Of a stretch of DNA of 64,000 nucleotides, positions 55,703 through 63,126 are shown in pieces. The DNA lies in assembly GCA_963734965.1 (NCBI GenBank), contig CAVTJK010000003.1:1426001-1490000 (forward strand). The letters run 5' to 3'. The stretch's first letter is position 1. Each line of letters opens with the position of its first letter. Origin of the DNA: UBA4742 sp963734965. Its GTDB lineage: Bacteria > Actinomycetota > Acidimicrobiia > Acidimicrobiales > Acidimicrobilacustridaceae. The translations under genes were made by a program, and so were the position numbers. Below the pieces are notes generated by a model. It saw nothing but the letters and a program-made list of their open reading frames with translations. It made no database searches and had not been told where the DNA came from.

Positions 55703-56702
55703 GGCAGGACCTCCGGGTTGACGCAGTGGATCGGACGCTCGCCGGCCAGGATGGCGCGGACGTCCTCGGCGATCATGGTCGTGTGGTTGACCTCGGTGTC
55801 ATAGGTCGCGCCGCCGATGTGGGGCGTCAGCACGACGTTGTCCATGTCGAGCAGCGGGTGACCGGCGGGCAGGTGCTCGCCGTCGAAGTGATCGAGGCCG
55901 GCGCCGGCCAGGTGGCCCGACTGCAGCGCCGCCACCAGCGCGTCGAGATCGTGCAGCGCGGCTCGGGCTGAGTTCAGGTAGAAGGCGCCGTCGGCGCATC
56001 GCCTCGAACTGGGCGGCGCCCATCATGGCCAGGGTCTCGGGCGTCGGTGCCGCGTGCATCGACACGACGTCGGCCTCGGCCAACATGGCTTCGAGCGAGT
56101 CGTGGGTGGCGTCGTCCGAGTAGGGATCGAAGGCGATGACGTTCATGCCGAGCCCTTCGAGGCGCCAGCGCACGGCCCGACCGACCGCGCCCAGACCGAC
56201 GAGACCGGCGGTGCGGCCGGCGATCTGCCAGGCGCGGTAGCGCTGGTAGGGGATCGAGCCGTTGGCGAAGATCTCGTTCGAGCGCGACGTCGCGATCACC
56301 CGGCAGCAGGTGGCGCGTGACGGCCATGAGCAAGGCGACGGTCAGCTCGGCCACGCCATCGGCGTTGCGCCCCGGAGTGCGCAGCACAGGGATGCCCTTG
56401 GCCGTGGCCGCGGCCACGTCGACGTTGGTCGGATCGCCTCGCGTCGAGCCGATCACCCGCAGCGGGCGATCGAGCACCTCGCCGGCCACGAAGTCGGCTT
56501 CGCACACCAGCACCGTCGCCCCCACCTCGTCGACCCGCTCGGCCAGCTTGGCCCCGTCCCAGATGCGCAGCGGGTGCTGGTCGATCCACGGGTCGTACAC
56601 GACCTCGCAGATCTGGCGCAGGGCGTCGAGGCCGGGTCCCCGACACGAGGCCGTCACCAGGGCGACGGGGCGGTCATCCGACGTCTCGCCCAAACCTGAC
56701 AT
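55699..56702 (-). CDS. D-isomer-specific 2-hydroxyacid dehydrogenase (frameshifted)
   Basis: About 334 residues. I prefer ATG 56702 (MSGLGETSD), which has AAGGTG at proper spacing, over the GTG at 56711. Motifs: LRVIGSTRGDPTNVDVAAA, TAGLVGLGAVGRAVRWRLEGLGM (NAD-binding G-x-G-x-x-G), ADVVSMHAAPTPETLAMMG, and GHPLLDMDNVVLTPHIGGAT with the catalytic His. Breaks lie near 56300 and 55985. It oxidises or reduces a 2-hydroxy acid with NAD(P). A palindrome of the shared operator family covers its start codon region. It is the first gene of a two-gene operon with the class II aldolase. Confidence 0.85.
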
Positions 56703-56711
56703 GGGCGTCAC
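56696..56711. promoter_or_regulatory. Palindromic operator site C (CTGACATGGGCGTCAC)
   Basis: One mismatch from the CTGAC-N6-GTCAG family. It covers the ribosome-binding site and start codon of the 2-hydroxyacid dehydrogenase. Its centre is 64 bp from site D, which serves the divergent P450 gene, so a regulator could bind both and control the two operons together. Confidence 0.55.
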
Positions 56712-56759
56712 CTTAGAGGACGGATCCAGACTTCAGGTCGGTGGAGCTATGGTCGATAC

Positions 56760-56775
56760 CTGACACGCATGTCAG
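56760..56775. promoter_or_regulatory. Palindromic operator site D (CTGACACGCATGTCAG)
   Basis: The best copy: the inverted repeat extends to 8 bp on each side (ACCTGACA and TGTCAGGT) around CGCA. It is centred 25 bp before the proposed TTG start of the P450 gene and contains an upstream in-frame ATG, which argues against that ATG as the true start. Confidence 0.72.
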
Positions 56776-56792
56776 GTAAGCGAGGGAAGACG

Positions 56793-58022
56793 TTGGACAC
56801 GATCCAAGGCAGTGGAACCGGCGTAGCCGACGACGATCCCTTCGAGGATTTCAATCGGGCCATGGGGGCCGACGGCGCGGCGTCGCCCTATCCGGGCTTC
56901 ATCGATGCCCGGGCGCTGGCTCCGGTGCACGGTTCGGGTCTCGACCTCGAGGAAGGGTGGGACACCGGCGGCCCGGTGTTCACCGCCTACAGCTTCGAGG
57001 CCGTGCAGGCGGTCCTGGGGGACGGCGAGACGTTCAGCTCGGCCGGCTACGGCGAGGTCATGGGCGTCGTGATGGGCCGCTCGATCCTCGAGATGGACGA
57101 GCCCGAGCACCGCACCTATCGGTCGATCCTGCAGCAGGCGTTCACCCGTCAGGAGATGGCGCGCTGGGAGGTCGAGCTGGTCTCGCCTCTGATCAACGAC
57201 CTGGTCGACCGCTTCATCGACGACGGCCACGCCGACCTCGTGCGCCAGCTGCTGTTCCCCTTCCCCGTCGCGGTGATCGCGGCACTGCTCGGGTTGCCGC
57301 CCGAGGACCTCCCCGAGTTCCATCGCCTGGCCGTCGAGCTCATCGGCGTGACCGTCGACTGGGACCGTTCGGTCGCGTCGTCGGCCAAGTTGCGCGAGTA
57401 CTTCGTCGACATCGTCGCCGAGCGACGCGTGCACCCGGCCGACGACATGATCTCGGTGCTGGCGACGGCCGAACAGGACGGCCAGAAGCTCACCGATGAG
57501 GAGATCTTCTCGTTCCTGCGCCTGCTGCTGCCGGCCGGAGCCGAGACCACCTACCGCTCGTCCTCGAACCTGCTCTACGGGCTGCTCACCCATCGTGACC
57601 AGTTCGATGCGGTCGTCGCCGACCGTGGGCTGTTGCCCCAGGCCATCGAAGAGGGCATCCGCTGGGAACCGCCCCTGCTGATCATCGCCCGAGGCGCCAC
57701 CCGCGACACCGAGGTGTGCGGGGTGCGGATCCCGGCCGGGTCGAGCGTCATCGTGAGCCTCGGCGCCGCCAACCACGACGAGTCGCGCTGGCCCAACGCC
57801 GAAGCCTTCGACATCTTCCGCGAGCGCCGACCCCACATCGGGTTCGCCCACGGTCCCCACATGTGCCTCGGGATGCACCTGGCCCGCATGGAGACCCAGG
57901 TCGTGCTGAACACCCTGTTCGACCGGCTGCCGGGGCTCCGCCTCGATCCCGACGCCGCCGATCACTACATCTCCGGCAGCCTCTTCCGCGCCCCACCCCG
58001 CCTCGAGGTCATCTGGGACTGA
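56793..58022 (+). CDS. Cytochrome P450
   Basis: 409 residues from TTG (LDTIQGSGTGVADDDP), chosen because GAGGGAAG precedes it and the earlier ATG at 56769 lies inside operator site D. All P450 landmarks are present: I-helix AGAETT (Ala248 to Thr252), K-helix E-x-x-R (Glu287, Arg290 in EEGIRWEPP), and the heme loop FAHGPHMCLGMHLAR with Cys358 as thiolate ligand. A soluble class I bacterial P450 needing ferredoxin and reductase; none is adjacent. The neighbours (acyl-CoA ligase, SDR, MaoC-like) suggest oxidation of a lipid, terpene or steroid-like compound. The substrate is unknown. Confidence 0.93.
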   Translation: MDTIQGSGTGVADDDPFEDFNRAMGADGAASPYPGFIDARALAPVHGSGLDLEEGWDTGGPVFTAYSFEAVQAVLGDGETFSSAGYGEVMGVVMGRSILEMDEPEHRTYRSILQQAFTRQEMARWEVELVSPLINDLVDRFIDDGHADLVRQLLFPFPVAVIAALLGLPPEDLPEFHRLAVELIGVTVDWDRSVASSAKLREYFVDIVAERRVHPADDMISVLATAEQDGQKLTDEEIFSFLRLLLPAGAETTYRSSSNLLYGLLTHRDQFDAVVADRGLLPQAIEEGIRWEPPLLIIARGATRDTEVCGVRIPAGSSVIVSLGAANHDESRWPNAEAFDIFRERRPHIGFAHGPHMCLGMHLARMETQVVLNTLFDRLPGLRLDPDAADHYISGSLFRAPPRLEVIWD

Positions 58023-58049
58023 CGGCGCCCCCGCCGATCGCCCTTGCGA

Positions 58050-59498
58050 TCAGTCCGAGAGTCGGGCCTGCAGGGCGCGCTTGTCGACCTTCTCCATGGG
58101 CGTGAGCGGCAGCTCGTCGACCAGCTCGATGCGTTCGGGGAGCTTGTGGTGGGCCAGCTGGCCGGCGGCGAAGGCGCGCAGCTGATCGAGGCTCGGGGGT
58201 TCGGCTGGGTCGATCGCGACCACGACAGCCAGGCCGACCTCACCCATGACGTCGTCGGGCCGGGAGATCACGGCCACGTCGCGCACAGCCGGGTGGGCGG
58301 CCAGCACGGCCTCGACCTCCATCGGGTACACGTTGTAGCCGCCCCGCACGTACATCTCCTTGGCCCGGCCGACCAGGCGGAGGCGACCGGCGTCGTCGAG
58401 CCGGCCGAGGTCGCCCGTGCGCACGAACCGGTCGGCCCAGAAGGCGGCGGCGGTGGCGTCAGGATCGCGCCAGTAGCCGACCATGACGGCGGGCGAGCGG
58501 AGGCACACCTCGCCGACCGCACCCATCGGGACGTCGTGTCCCGTGTCGGGATCGCGCAGGGCCAGCTCGATCCCCGCGTGGGGTCGGCCGACCGAGACGA
58601 TGGCGTCCTCGGGGGGATCGGTGAAGGCGGTGCCGAGTCCGGTGCCGGCTTCGGTGCACGAGTAGCGCACGGCGACGGGAGCGTCGAGCTGGTCGCGTAT
58701 CTCGTCGATCAACGCCGGCGTGGCCGGGCCTCCGCCGATCACGACGGCGCGGACGGACGACAGGTCGGTGGCGGCGAAGTCCGGATGGTGGAGCATGAGC
58801 GCGATCTGGGTTGGGATGCCCGCCAGCGAGGTCATGCGGTGCTCGGCCGTCATGGCCAGCGCCGGGCCGGCGTGCCAGCGCTCGACGAGATAGGTCGTGC
58901 CCCCGCGCATGAGGTTGCCGGCCAACTTGGTCGTAGGACCGAGATGGGCGAGCGAGGTCGAGCCGATGGCCGCGCCACCCCCTCCCCATCTCATCCCGGT
59001 GTCGGTCTCGGTGATGAACGCGATCTGACGTCCGCTGAAGACCGCACCCTTGGGGACCCCGGTGGTCCCCGACGTGAACACGATGGCGACGGGCCGGTCG
59101 AGGTCGGGCTCGAGCGGTGGTGGGGTGGCGCCGGTCGTGCGCAGGGCGCGCAACAGCGTCTCCGGCCCGTCCCCGGCCTGATCGTCACCGATGGTCAGCA
59201 TCGGTTGGGCCCGATCGATCACCCGATCGCGCTCGGGCCCGGTCAGGCGGGGATTGACGCCGGCGCAGATCGCGCCGATCTTGGCGCAGGCCAGGTAGGC
59301 CACCACGTGGTCGGGTGAGGTGGGCAGGCACAGGGCCACGACATCGCCTTCGGCGACACCAGCTTCGAGCAGGCCGACCGCGACCTCATCCGACAGTCGG
59401 TGCAGGTCGGCGTAGGACAAGGACCACCCGGCCGGCGCGACCAGGCAAGTAGCATCGCCCCACCGCTCGGCTGCTTCGCGCGCGACGACGTCGAGCAT
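58050..59498 (-). CDS. AMP-dependent acyl-CoA synthetase/ligase
   Basis: 482 residues, intact. The chosen ATG is MLDVVAREAAERWG; upstream sequence in this frame is low-quality and overlaps the divergent TetR gene. Motifs: IVFTSGTTGVPKG (P-loop), VRYSCTEAGTG (A5), RTGDLGRLDDAGRLRLVGRAKE (A7), RGGYNVYPMEVEAVL (A8), and LTPMEKVDKRAL with the catalytic Lys. It activates an organic acid to acyl-CoA. It converges on the P450 gene. It shares fewer than 30 bp of intergenic space with the TetR gene and may be its direct target. Confidence 0.9.
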   Translation of the reverse strand: MLDVVAREAAERWGDATCLVAPAGWSLSYADLHRLSDEVAVGLLEAGVAEGDVVALCLPTSPDHVVAYLACAKIGAICAGVNPRLTGPERDRVIDRAQPMLTIGDDQAGDGPETLLRALRTTGATPPPLEPDLDRPVAIVFTSGTTGVPKGAVFSGRQIAFITETDTGMRWGGGGAAIGSTSLAHLGPTTKLAGNLMRGGTTYLVERWHAGPALAMTAEHRMTSLAGIPTQIALMLHHPDFAATDLSSVRAVVIGGGPATPALIDEIRDQLDAPVAVRYSCTEAGTGLGTAFTDPPEDAIVSVGRPHAGIELALRDPDTGHDVPMGAVGEVCLRSPAVMVGYWRDPDATAAAFWADRFVRTGDLGRLDDAGRLRLVGRAKEMYVRGGYNVYPMEVEAVLAAHPAVRDVAVISRPDDVMGEVGLAVVVAIDPAEPPSLDQLRAFAAGQLAHHKLPERIELVDELPLTPMEKVDKRALQARLSD

Positions 59499-59518
59499 CA
59501 GACCCACAGGAGCATGTT

Positions 59519-60207
59519 GTGCCCGCTCGTCGAGCGACCAAGACCAAGTCGAAGCCGCGAGCGGCGGCGGGTCGTCCACCTCGGCGTCGAGCGACGGCCG
59601 CAACCTCAGGCGCCAGGGCCGGGCCACGCGCGCCAAGCTGCTCGACGCCGCCGTGCCGGCGCTGGCCGACAACGGCTACCACGCCACGCGCGTCGACGAC
59701 GTCGTGCGCCTGGCCGGCGTCTCGCATGGCACCTTCTACCTCTACTTCGCCAACATGCAGGACCTCTTCCGGGCGTTGGCCATGCAGTGCGCCGACGAGG
59801 CGGCGGCGTTGGCCGAGTCGCTCGGTGAGGTCCCGAGTGGACGCGAGGGCTACGACACGCTGCACGACTGGCTCGGTGAGTTCCTGGACTTCTACCGCCG
59901 CTACGGGGTCGTCATCCGGGCCTGGGCCGAGAACCAGGTGCTCGATCGCGAGCTGTCGAAGCTGGGCGTCGTCTCGTTCGGGCGCATCGCCATGACGCTG
60001 CGGGCGAGCCTCGCGCCCAGGGCCGAGGGTCCGGCGTCGGACGCAGGGGCTCGGCTGATCGAGCTGCGCGCGGATGCTCTGCTGGCCCTGCTCGAGCGCT
60101 TCGCCTATGTCGTGACCAGCCGCGACCTGGGATTCGATCCGGACCAGCTGCTCGACGATCTCACCCTCTTGGTCCATCGAGGCTTCTTCCAGCCGATGGC
60201 TTCCTAG
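59519..60207 (+). CDS. TetR-family transcriptional regulator (frameshifted near N-terminus)
   Basis: About 228 residues. GTG start (VPARRATKTKSKPRAAAG) behind CAGGAG. The basic N-terminal arm shifts frame near 59600, then reads GRATRAKLLDAAVPALADNGYHATRVDDVVRLAGVSHGTFYLYFANMQDLF, the standard TetR helix-turn-helix. The remaining 150 residues are the ligand-binding core (GYDTLHDWLGEFLDFYRRYG). It is divergent from the acyl-CoA ligase. TetR proteins of this kind bind palindromes of 14-20 bp, and the seven-copy CTGAC-N6-GTCAG motif nearby is a candidate target, although no copy lies in its own upstream region. Confidence 0.85.
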
Positions 60208-60234
60208 CGGGCGCATGGCGGGCTCATCGATCTC

Positions 60235-61170
60235 CTACGAACGGTTCATCTGCAGGCCACCCGGTTGCAGCCCGAACACATTCTTGGCCAAGGCCTGACC
60301 GATGCGCGCCGGATCCCACTTGACCGGCTCGCCCTTGACCTCGTTGGCCACGCTGGGTCCGATGTTCCAGCCCAGGTAGTGGGCGATCTCGTTGCCCACG
60401 GCCCGGAAGACCTGGCCCGACACGAGCGACGACTCGTCCGACGCCAACCAGGCGACCATGGGCGCCGAGTTGCCGGGGTTGAGGCGCTCGTACTCGCCGT
60501 CGTCGACCTCGTTGGCCTCGCGGATCGGGATGCTCGGCATGGCGTCGTTGACCATGCGGGTGGCGCCCCCCGGAGCGATGGCGTTGGCCCGCACGCCGAA
60601 GCGGGCCCCTTCGAGGGCGGTGATCACCGTCAGCGCGGCGATGCCGGCCTTGGCCGCGCCGTAGTTGGCCTGACCGATGTTGCCCTGCAGCCCCGCCGAG
60701 CTCACCGTGTTGACGATGGCGGCGCGGCGCTGGCGCTCGGCCTTGGACTCGGCGTACCAGTACACGCAGGCGTGGTGGGTCATGTTGAAGGTGCCCTTCA
60801 GGTGCACGCCGATCACGGCATCCCACTCGGCTTCGGTCATCCGGGTGATGAGCGCGTCGCGCAGGATGCCGGCGTTGTTGACCACGACGTCGAGCCCGCC
60901 GTAGGTGTCGACGGCGATCTGGATGGCCTTCTCGGCGCCCTCCCAGGACGAGATGTCCTCGTAGGCGGCCACGGCCTCGCCGCCGCGCTGCTTGATGATG
61001 TCGACGGTCTCGTCCGCCGGTCGGTTGTCGGTGCCCTCGCCTTTCGAGCTGGGTCCGGGATCGCACACGACCACCTGGGCGCCCTGCGCGGCCAGCTCCA
61101 TGGCCTCGCCGCGCCCGACGCCCCGGCCCGACCCGGTGACGATGGCGATCTTGCCGTCGACGATGCCCAT
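60235..61170 (-). CDS. Short-chain dehydrogenase/reductase
   Basis: 311 residues, ATG start. NAD(P)-binding motif IVTGSGRGVGRGEAMEL (residues 10-26), DVVVNNAGILRDALITRM, catalytic Ser in VNTVSSAGLQGN and the Y-x3-K of ANYGAAKAG. The layout matches the hydroxyacyl-CoA dehydrogenase part of peroxisomal multifunctional enzyme 2 and its bacterial stand-alone versions (GILRD and SAGLQGNIGQANY are typical). It probably oxidises a 3-hydroxyacyl-CoA. The C-terminal 50 residues (VANEVKGEPVKWDPARIG) are an extra tail. It is divergent from the MaoC-like gene with operator site E between them. Confidence 0.88.
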   Translation of the reverse strand: MGIVDGKIAIVTGSGRGVGRGEAMELAAQGAQVVVCDPGPSSKGEGTDNRPADETVDIIKQRGGEAVAAYEDISSWEGAEKAIQIAVDTYGGLDVVVNNAGILRDALITRMTEAEWDAVIGVHLKGTFNMTHHACVYWYAESKAERQRRAAIVNTVSSAGLQGNIGQANYGAAKAGIAALTVITALEGARFGVRANAIAPGGATRMVNDAMPSIPIREANEVDDGEYERLNPGNSAPMVAWLASDESSLVSGQVFRAVGNEIAHYLGWNIGPSVANEVKGEPVKWDPARIGQALAKNVFGLQPGGLQMNRS

Positions 61171-61206
61171 GCTGTTCCCCCTGAGAACGTGTGGTTGAAT
61201 GAAAAC

Positions 61207-61222
61207 CTGACGTGCGTGTCAG
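61207..61222. promoter_or_regulatory. Palindromic operator site E (CTGACGTGCGTGTCAG)
   Basis: A 5-bp arm palindrome extended to CCTGAC/GTCAGG, in the 97-bp gap between the divergent SDR and MaoC-like genes. The centre is 44 bp from the SDR start and 53 bp from the MaoC-like start, a position suited to controlling both. Confidence 0.7.
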
Positions 61223-61267
61223 GAAAGTGATTCGTCAGGATAACCAACGACGGGGGAGCTCGGCGAC

Positions 61268-61756
61268 GTGGGGGATTTCAGCGAGTACATCGGCAAGCCG
61301 ACGACGCGTGGCACGCTCGTGGTCGAGCGCGGACCGATCACCAACTTCGCCAAGGCGGTGCTCGACGACTCGGCGGTCTACCGCAACGCCGAGGTGGCCG
61401 AGGCCGAGGGCTTCGCCGGGATACCGGCACCACCGACGTTCGGCTTCTCGGCCCAGAACTGGGGCCGGTTCGAGGAGCACCAGACCGCCGAGCAGCCCGA
61501 GACCAACCCGATGTTCGAGGTCATGGGCAAGCTCTACGCGGGGGGCGGCATCATCCTCCACGGCGAGCAGCAGTTCATCTACCACCAGCCCATCGTGTCG
61601 GGCCAGACGCTGCACTACGAGGGGATCGTGCGCGACGTCTACCAGAAGCCGTCGGGCGACAAGACGATGACCTTCATCGTCGTCGAGGACACCTACCGCG
61701 ACGATGCCGGCGACCCCGTCCTCACCTCGACCATGAACCTCATCCACAAAGGCTGA
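61268..61756 (+). CDS. MaoC-like (FAS1-type N-terminal) dehydratase domain protein
   Basis: 162 residues, GTG start (VGDFSEYIGKPTTRG). It shows the hot-dog fold pattern of FAS1_DH_region/MaoC N-terminal proteins: VERGPITNFAKAVLDDSAVYRN, GIPAPPTFGFSAQNWG, LHGEQQFIYHQPIVSGQTL and DKTMTFIVVEDTYRD. Relatives are the non-catalytic or half-site subunits of two-part 3-hydroxyacyl hydratases such as HadA/HadC. The catalytic partner with the MaoC hydratase motif is not visible nearby. It fits beta-oxidation with the divergent SDR. Confidence 0.85.
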   Translation: MGDFSEYIGKPTTRGTLVVERGPITNFAKAVLDDSAVYRNAEVAEAEGFAGIPAPPTFGFSAQNWGRFEEHQTAEQPETNPMFEVMGKLYAGGGIILHGEQQFIYHQPIVSGQTLHYEGIVRDVYQKPSGDKTMTFIVVEDTYRDDAGDPVLTSTMNLIHKG

Positions 61757-61790
61757 AGGCCGCGGAGCAGACCACGGAGGACACCGCAAC

Positions 61791-61806
61791 CTGACACGGG
61801 CGTCAG
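61791..61806. promoter_or_regulatory. Palindromic operator site F (CTGACACGGGCGTCAG)
   Basis: Arms extend to ACCTGAC/GTCAGGT. It lies in the gap between the MaoC-like gene stop and the amidohydrolase start, 78 bp before the ATG, and is followed 29 bp later by a second copy (site G). Confidence 0.68.
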
Positions 61807-61819
61807 GTATCGCGGTAGG

Positions 61820-61835
61820 GTGACACCAGCGTCAG
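61820..61835. promoter_or_regulatory. Palindromic operator site G (GTGACACCAGCGTCAG)
   Basis: An imperfect copy with TGAC/GTCA arms, centred 49 bp before the amidohydrolase ATG. Together with site F it forms a tandem pair 29 bp apart, near three helical turns, which would place bound dimers on the same DNA face. Confidence 0.5.
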
Positions 61836-61876
61836 CAGGGACGGTTCGGCGCGCCGCACTCCGTAGAGGTCAGCTG

Positions 61877-63121
61877 ATGACGATCACGTCGCCCACCGGG
61901 TCGATGAAGACCGAACCAGCCGGTGCGGAGCCGCGAGCCGCTTCGAAGTACCGCGTGGTCTCGGCCGATGCCCATGTGCTCGAGCCGCCCCACATCTGGG
62001 AGCGGTGGCTGCCGTCCGGCCTTCAGGACCGGGCGCCGAAGCTGTCGAAGGATGCCGCTGGAGGCGACGGCTGGTTGTTCGCCGGCGCGGCCGAGCCCGA
62101 CCCGATCGGCCTGACGGCCACCCCGGGCATGCCGTGGGACCAGTTCCGCTGGACGGGGGTCACCTACGAGGAGGCCCGAGCCGGTTGCTATGACGGCGCC
62201 GCGCGACTGGCTGACATGGAGGCCGACGGCGTCGACGCCGAGATCCTGTTCCCGCCCCAGCGCACCATCGGACACTTCCTCGGCGACGAGGACGACGACT
62301 TCGTGCGCGCCGGCATCACCGCCTACAACGAGTTCCTGTGGGAGGAGTTCAGCGCGCCCGACCGCACGCGCCTGGTCGGTGCCGCCCAGCTGCCGTCGAC
62401 GGGTACGGCGGACTGCGTCGAGTTCCTCCAGCGCGCCGCCGATCGTGGGTTCAAGACCGTCGTCATGTCGAACTGGCCAAGCGGCGACGAGCAGCTGGGC
62501 GACGAGGACGAGTCCTTCTGGGCCGCGGCCGCCGAGGTCGGTGTGCCGGTCTGCATCCACATCAACGTGGTCTCGCGCCAGGCGCGCCAGCGCAGTCGCC
62601 AGGCGGCGGCGGCCGCGGGCGGACGGTCGCTCTACGGCGGCCAGGGGGCCGCGGGGGCCCGAGCCGCGGCTGGTCTGTCGGGCGTGTTCTCCATGGTGCC
62701 CGCCGTGATCGGCCAGCTGATCTTCACCGGCGTGTTCGAACGCCATCCCGGTCTCCAGCTGGCCATGATCGAGACCGGCGTGGGATGGCTGCCGCACTTC
62801 CTCGAGCAGATGGACGATCGCTTCTGGCGCAACCGGTCGTGGACCGATCTGCCCATCTCCGAGCCGCCATCGACCTACTGGCACTCGAACATGTCGGCCA
62901 CCTTCATCCGTGACGACAACGGCATCCGCAACCGCCACGAGGTCGGTGTCGCCAACATGATGTGGTCGACGGACTATCCCCATCACGGCAACGACTGGCC
63001 CTACTCTCGCAAGGTGATCGCCGAATCCATGGCCGCCCTCCCGTCCGAGGAGCGAGACATGATCGTCGCCGCCAACGCCGTCCGCATCTTCGGACTCGAA
63101 CGGCCCGCCCTCGAAAGGTAG
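61877..63121 (+). CDS. Amidohydrolase_2-family metal-dependent hydrolase
   Basis: 414 residues; ATG (MTITSPTGSMKTEPAG) behind AGAGG, though an upstream GTG is possible. First metal motif VVSADAHVLEPPHIWERW has D-x-H in place of H-x-H, normal for this subgroup. Later come DGVDAEILFPPQRTIGHFL, VCIHINVVS, and NMMWSTDYPHHGNDWPYS with the final Asp and His. Related proteins are decarboxylases or hydrolases (ACMSD-like). A Gly/Ala-rich insertion (QAAAAAGGRSLYGGQGAAGA) sits at about residues 240-265. Five bp separate it from a second, related amidohydrolase gene, and the pair is preceded by two operator palindromes. Confidence 0.85.
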   Translation: MTITSPTGSMKTEPAGAEPRAASKYRVVSADAHVLEPPHIWERWLPSGLQDRAPKLSKDAAGGDGWLFAGAAEPDPIGLTATPGMPWDQFRWTGVTYEEARAGCYDGAARLADMEADGVDAEILFPPQRTIGHFLGDEDDDFVRAGITAYNEFLWEEFSAPDRTRLVGAAQLPSTGTADCVEFLQRAADRGFKTVVMSNWPSGDEQLGDEDESFWAAAAEVGVPVCIHINVVSRQARQRSRQAAAAAGGRSLYGGQGAAGARAAAGLSGVFSMVPAVIGQLIFTGVFERHPGLQLAMIETGVGWLPHFLEQMDDRFWRNRSWTDLPISEPPSTYWHSNMSATFIRDDNGIRNRHEVGVANMMWSTDYPHHGNDWPYSRKVIAESMAALPSEERDMIVAANAVRIFGLERPALER

Positions 63122-63126
63122 AGAAC

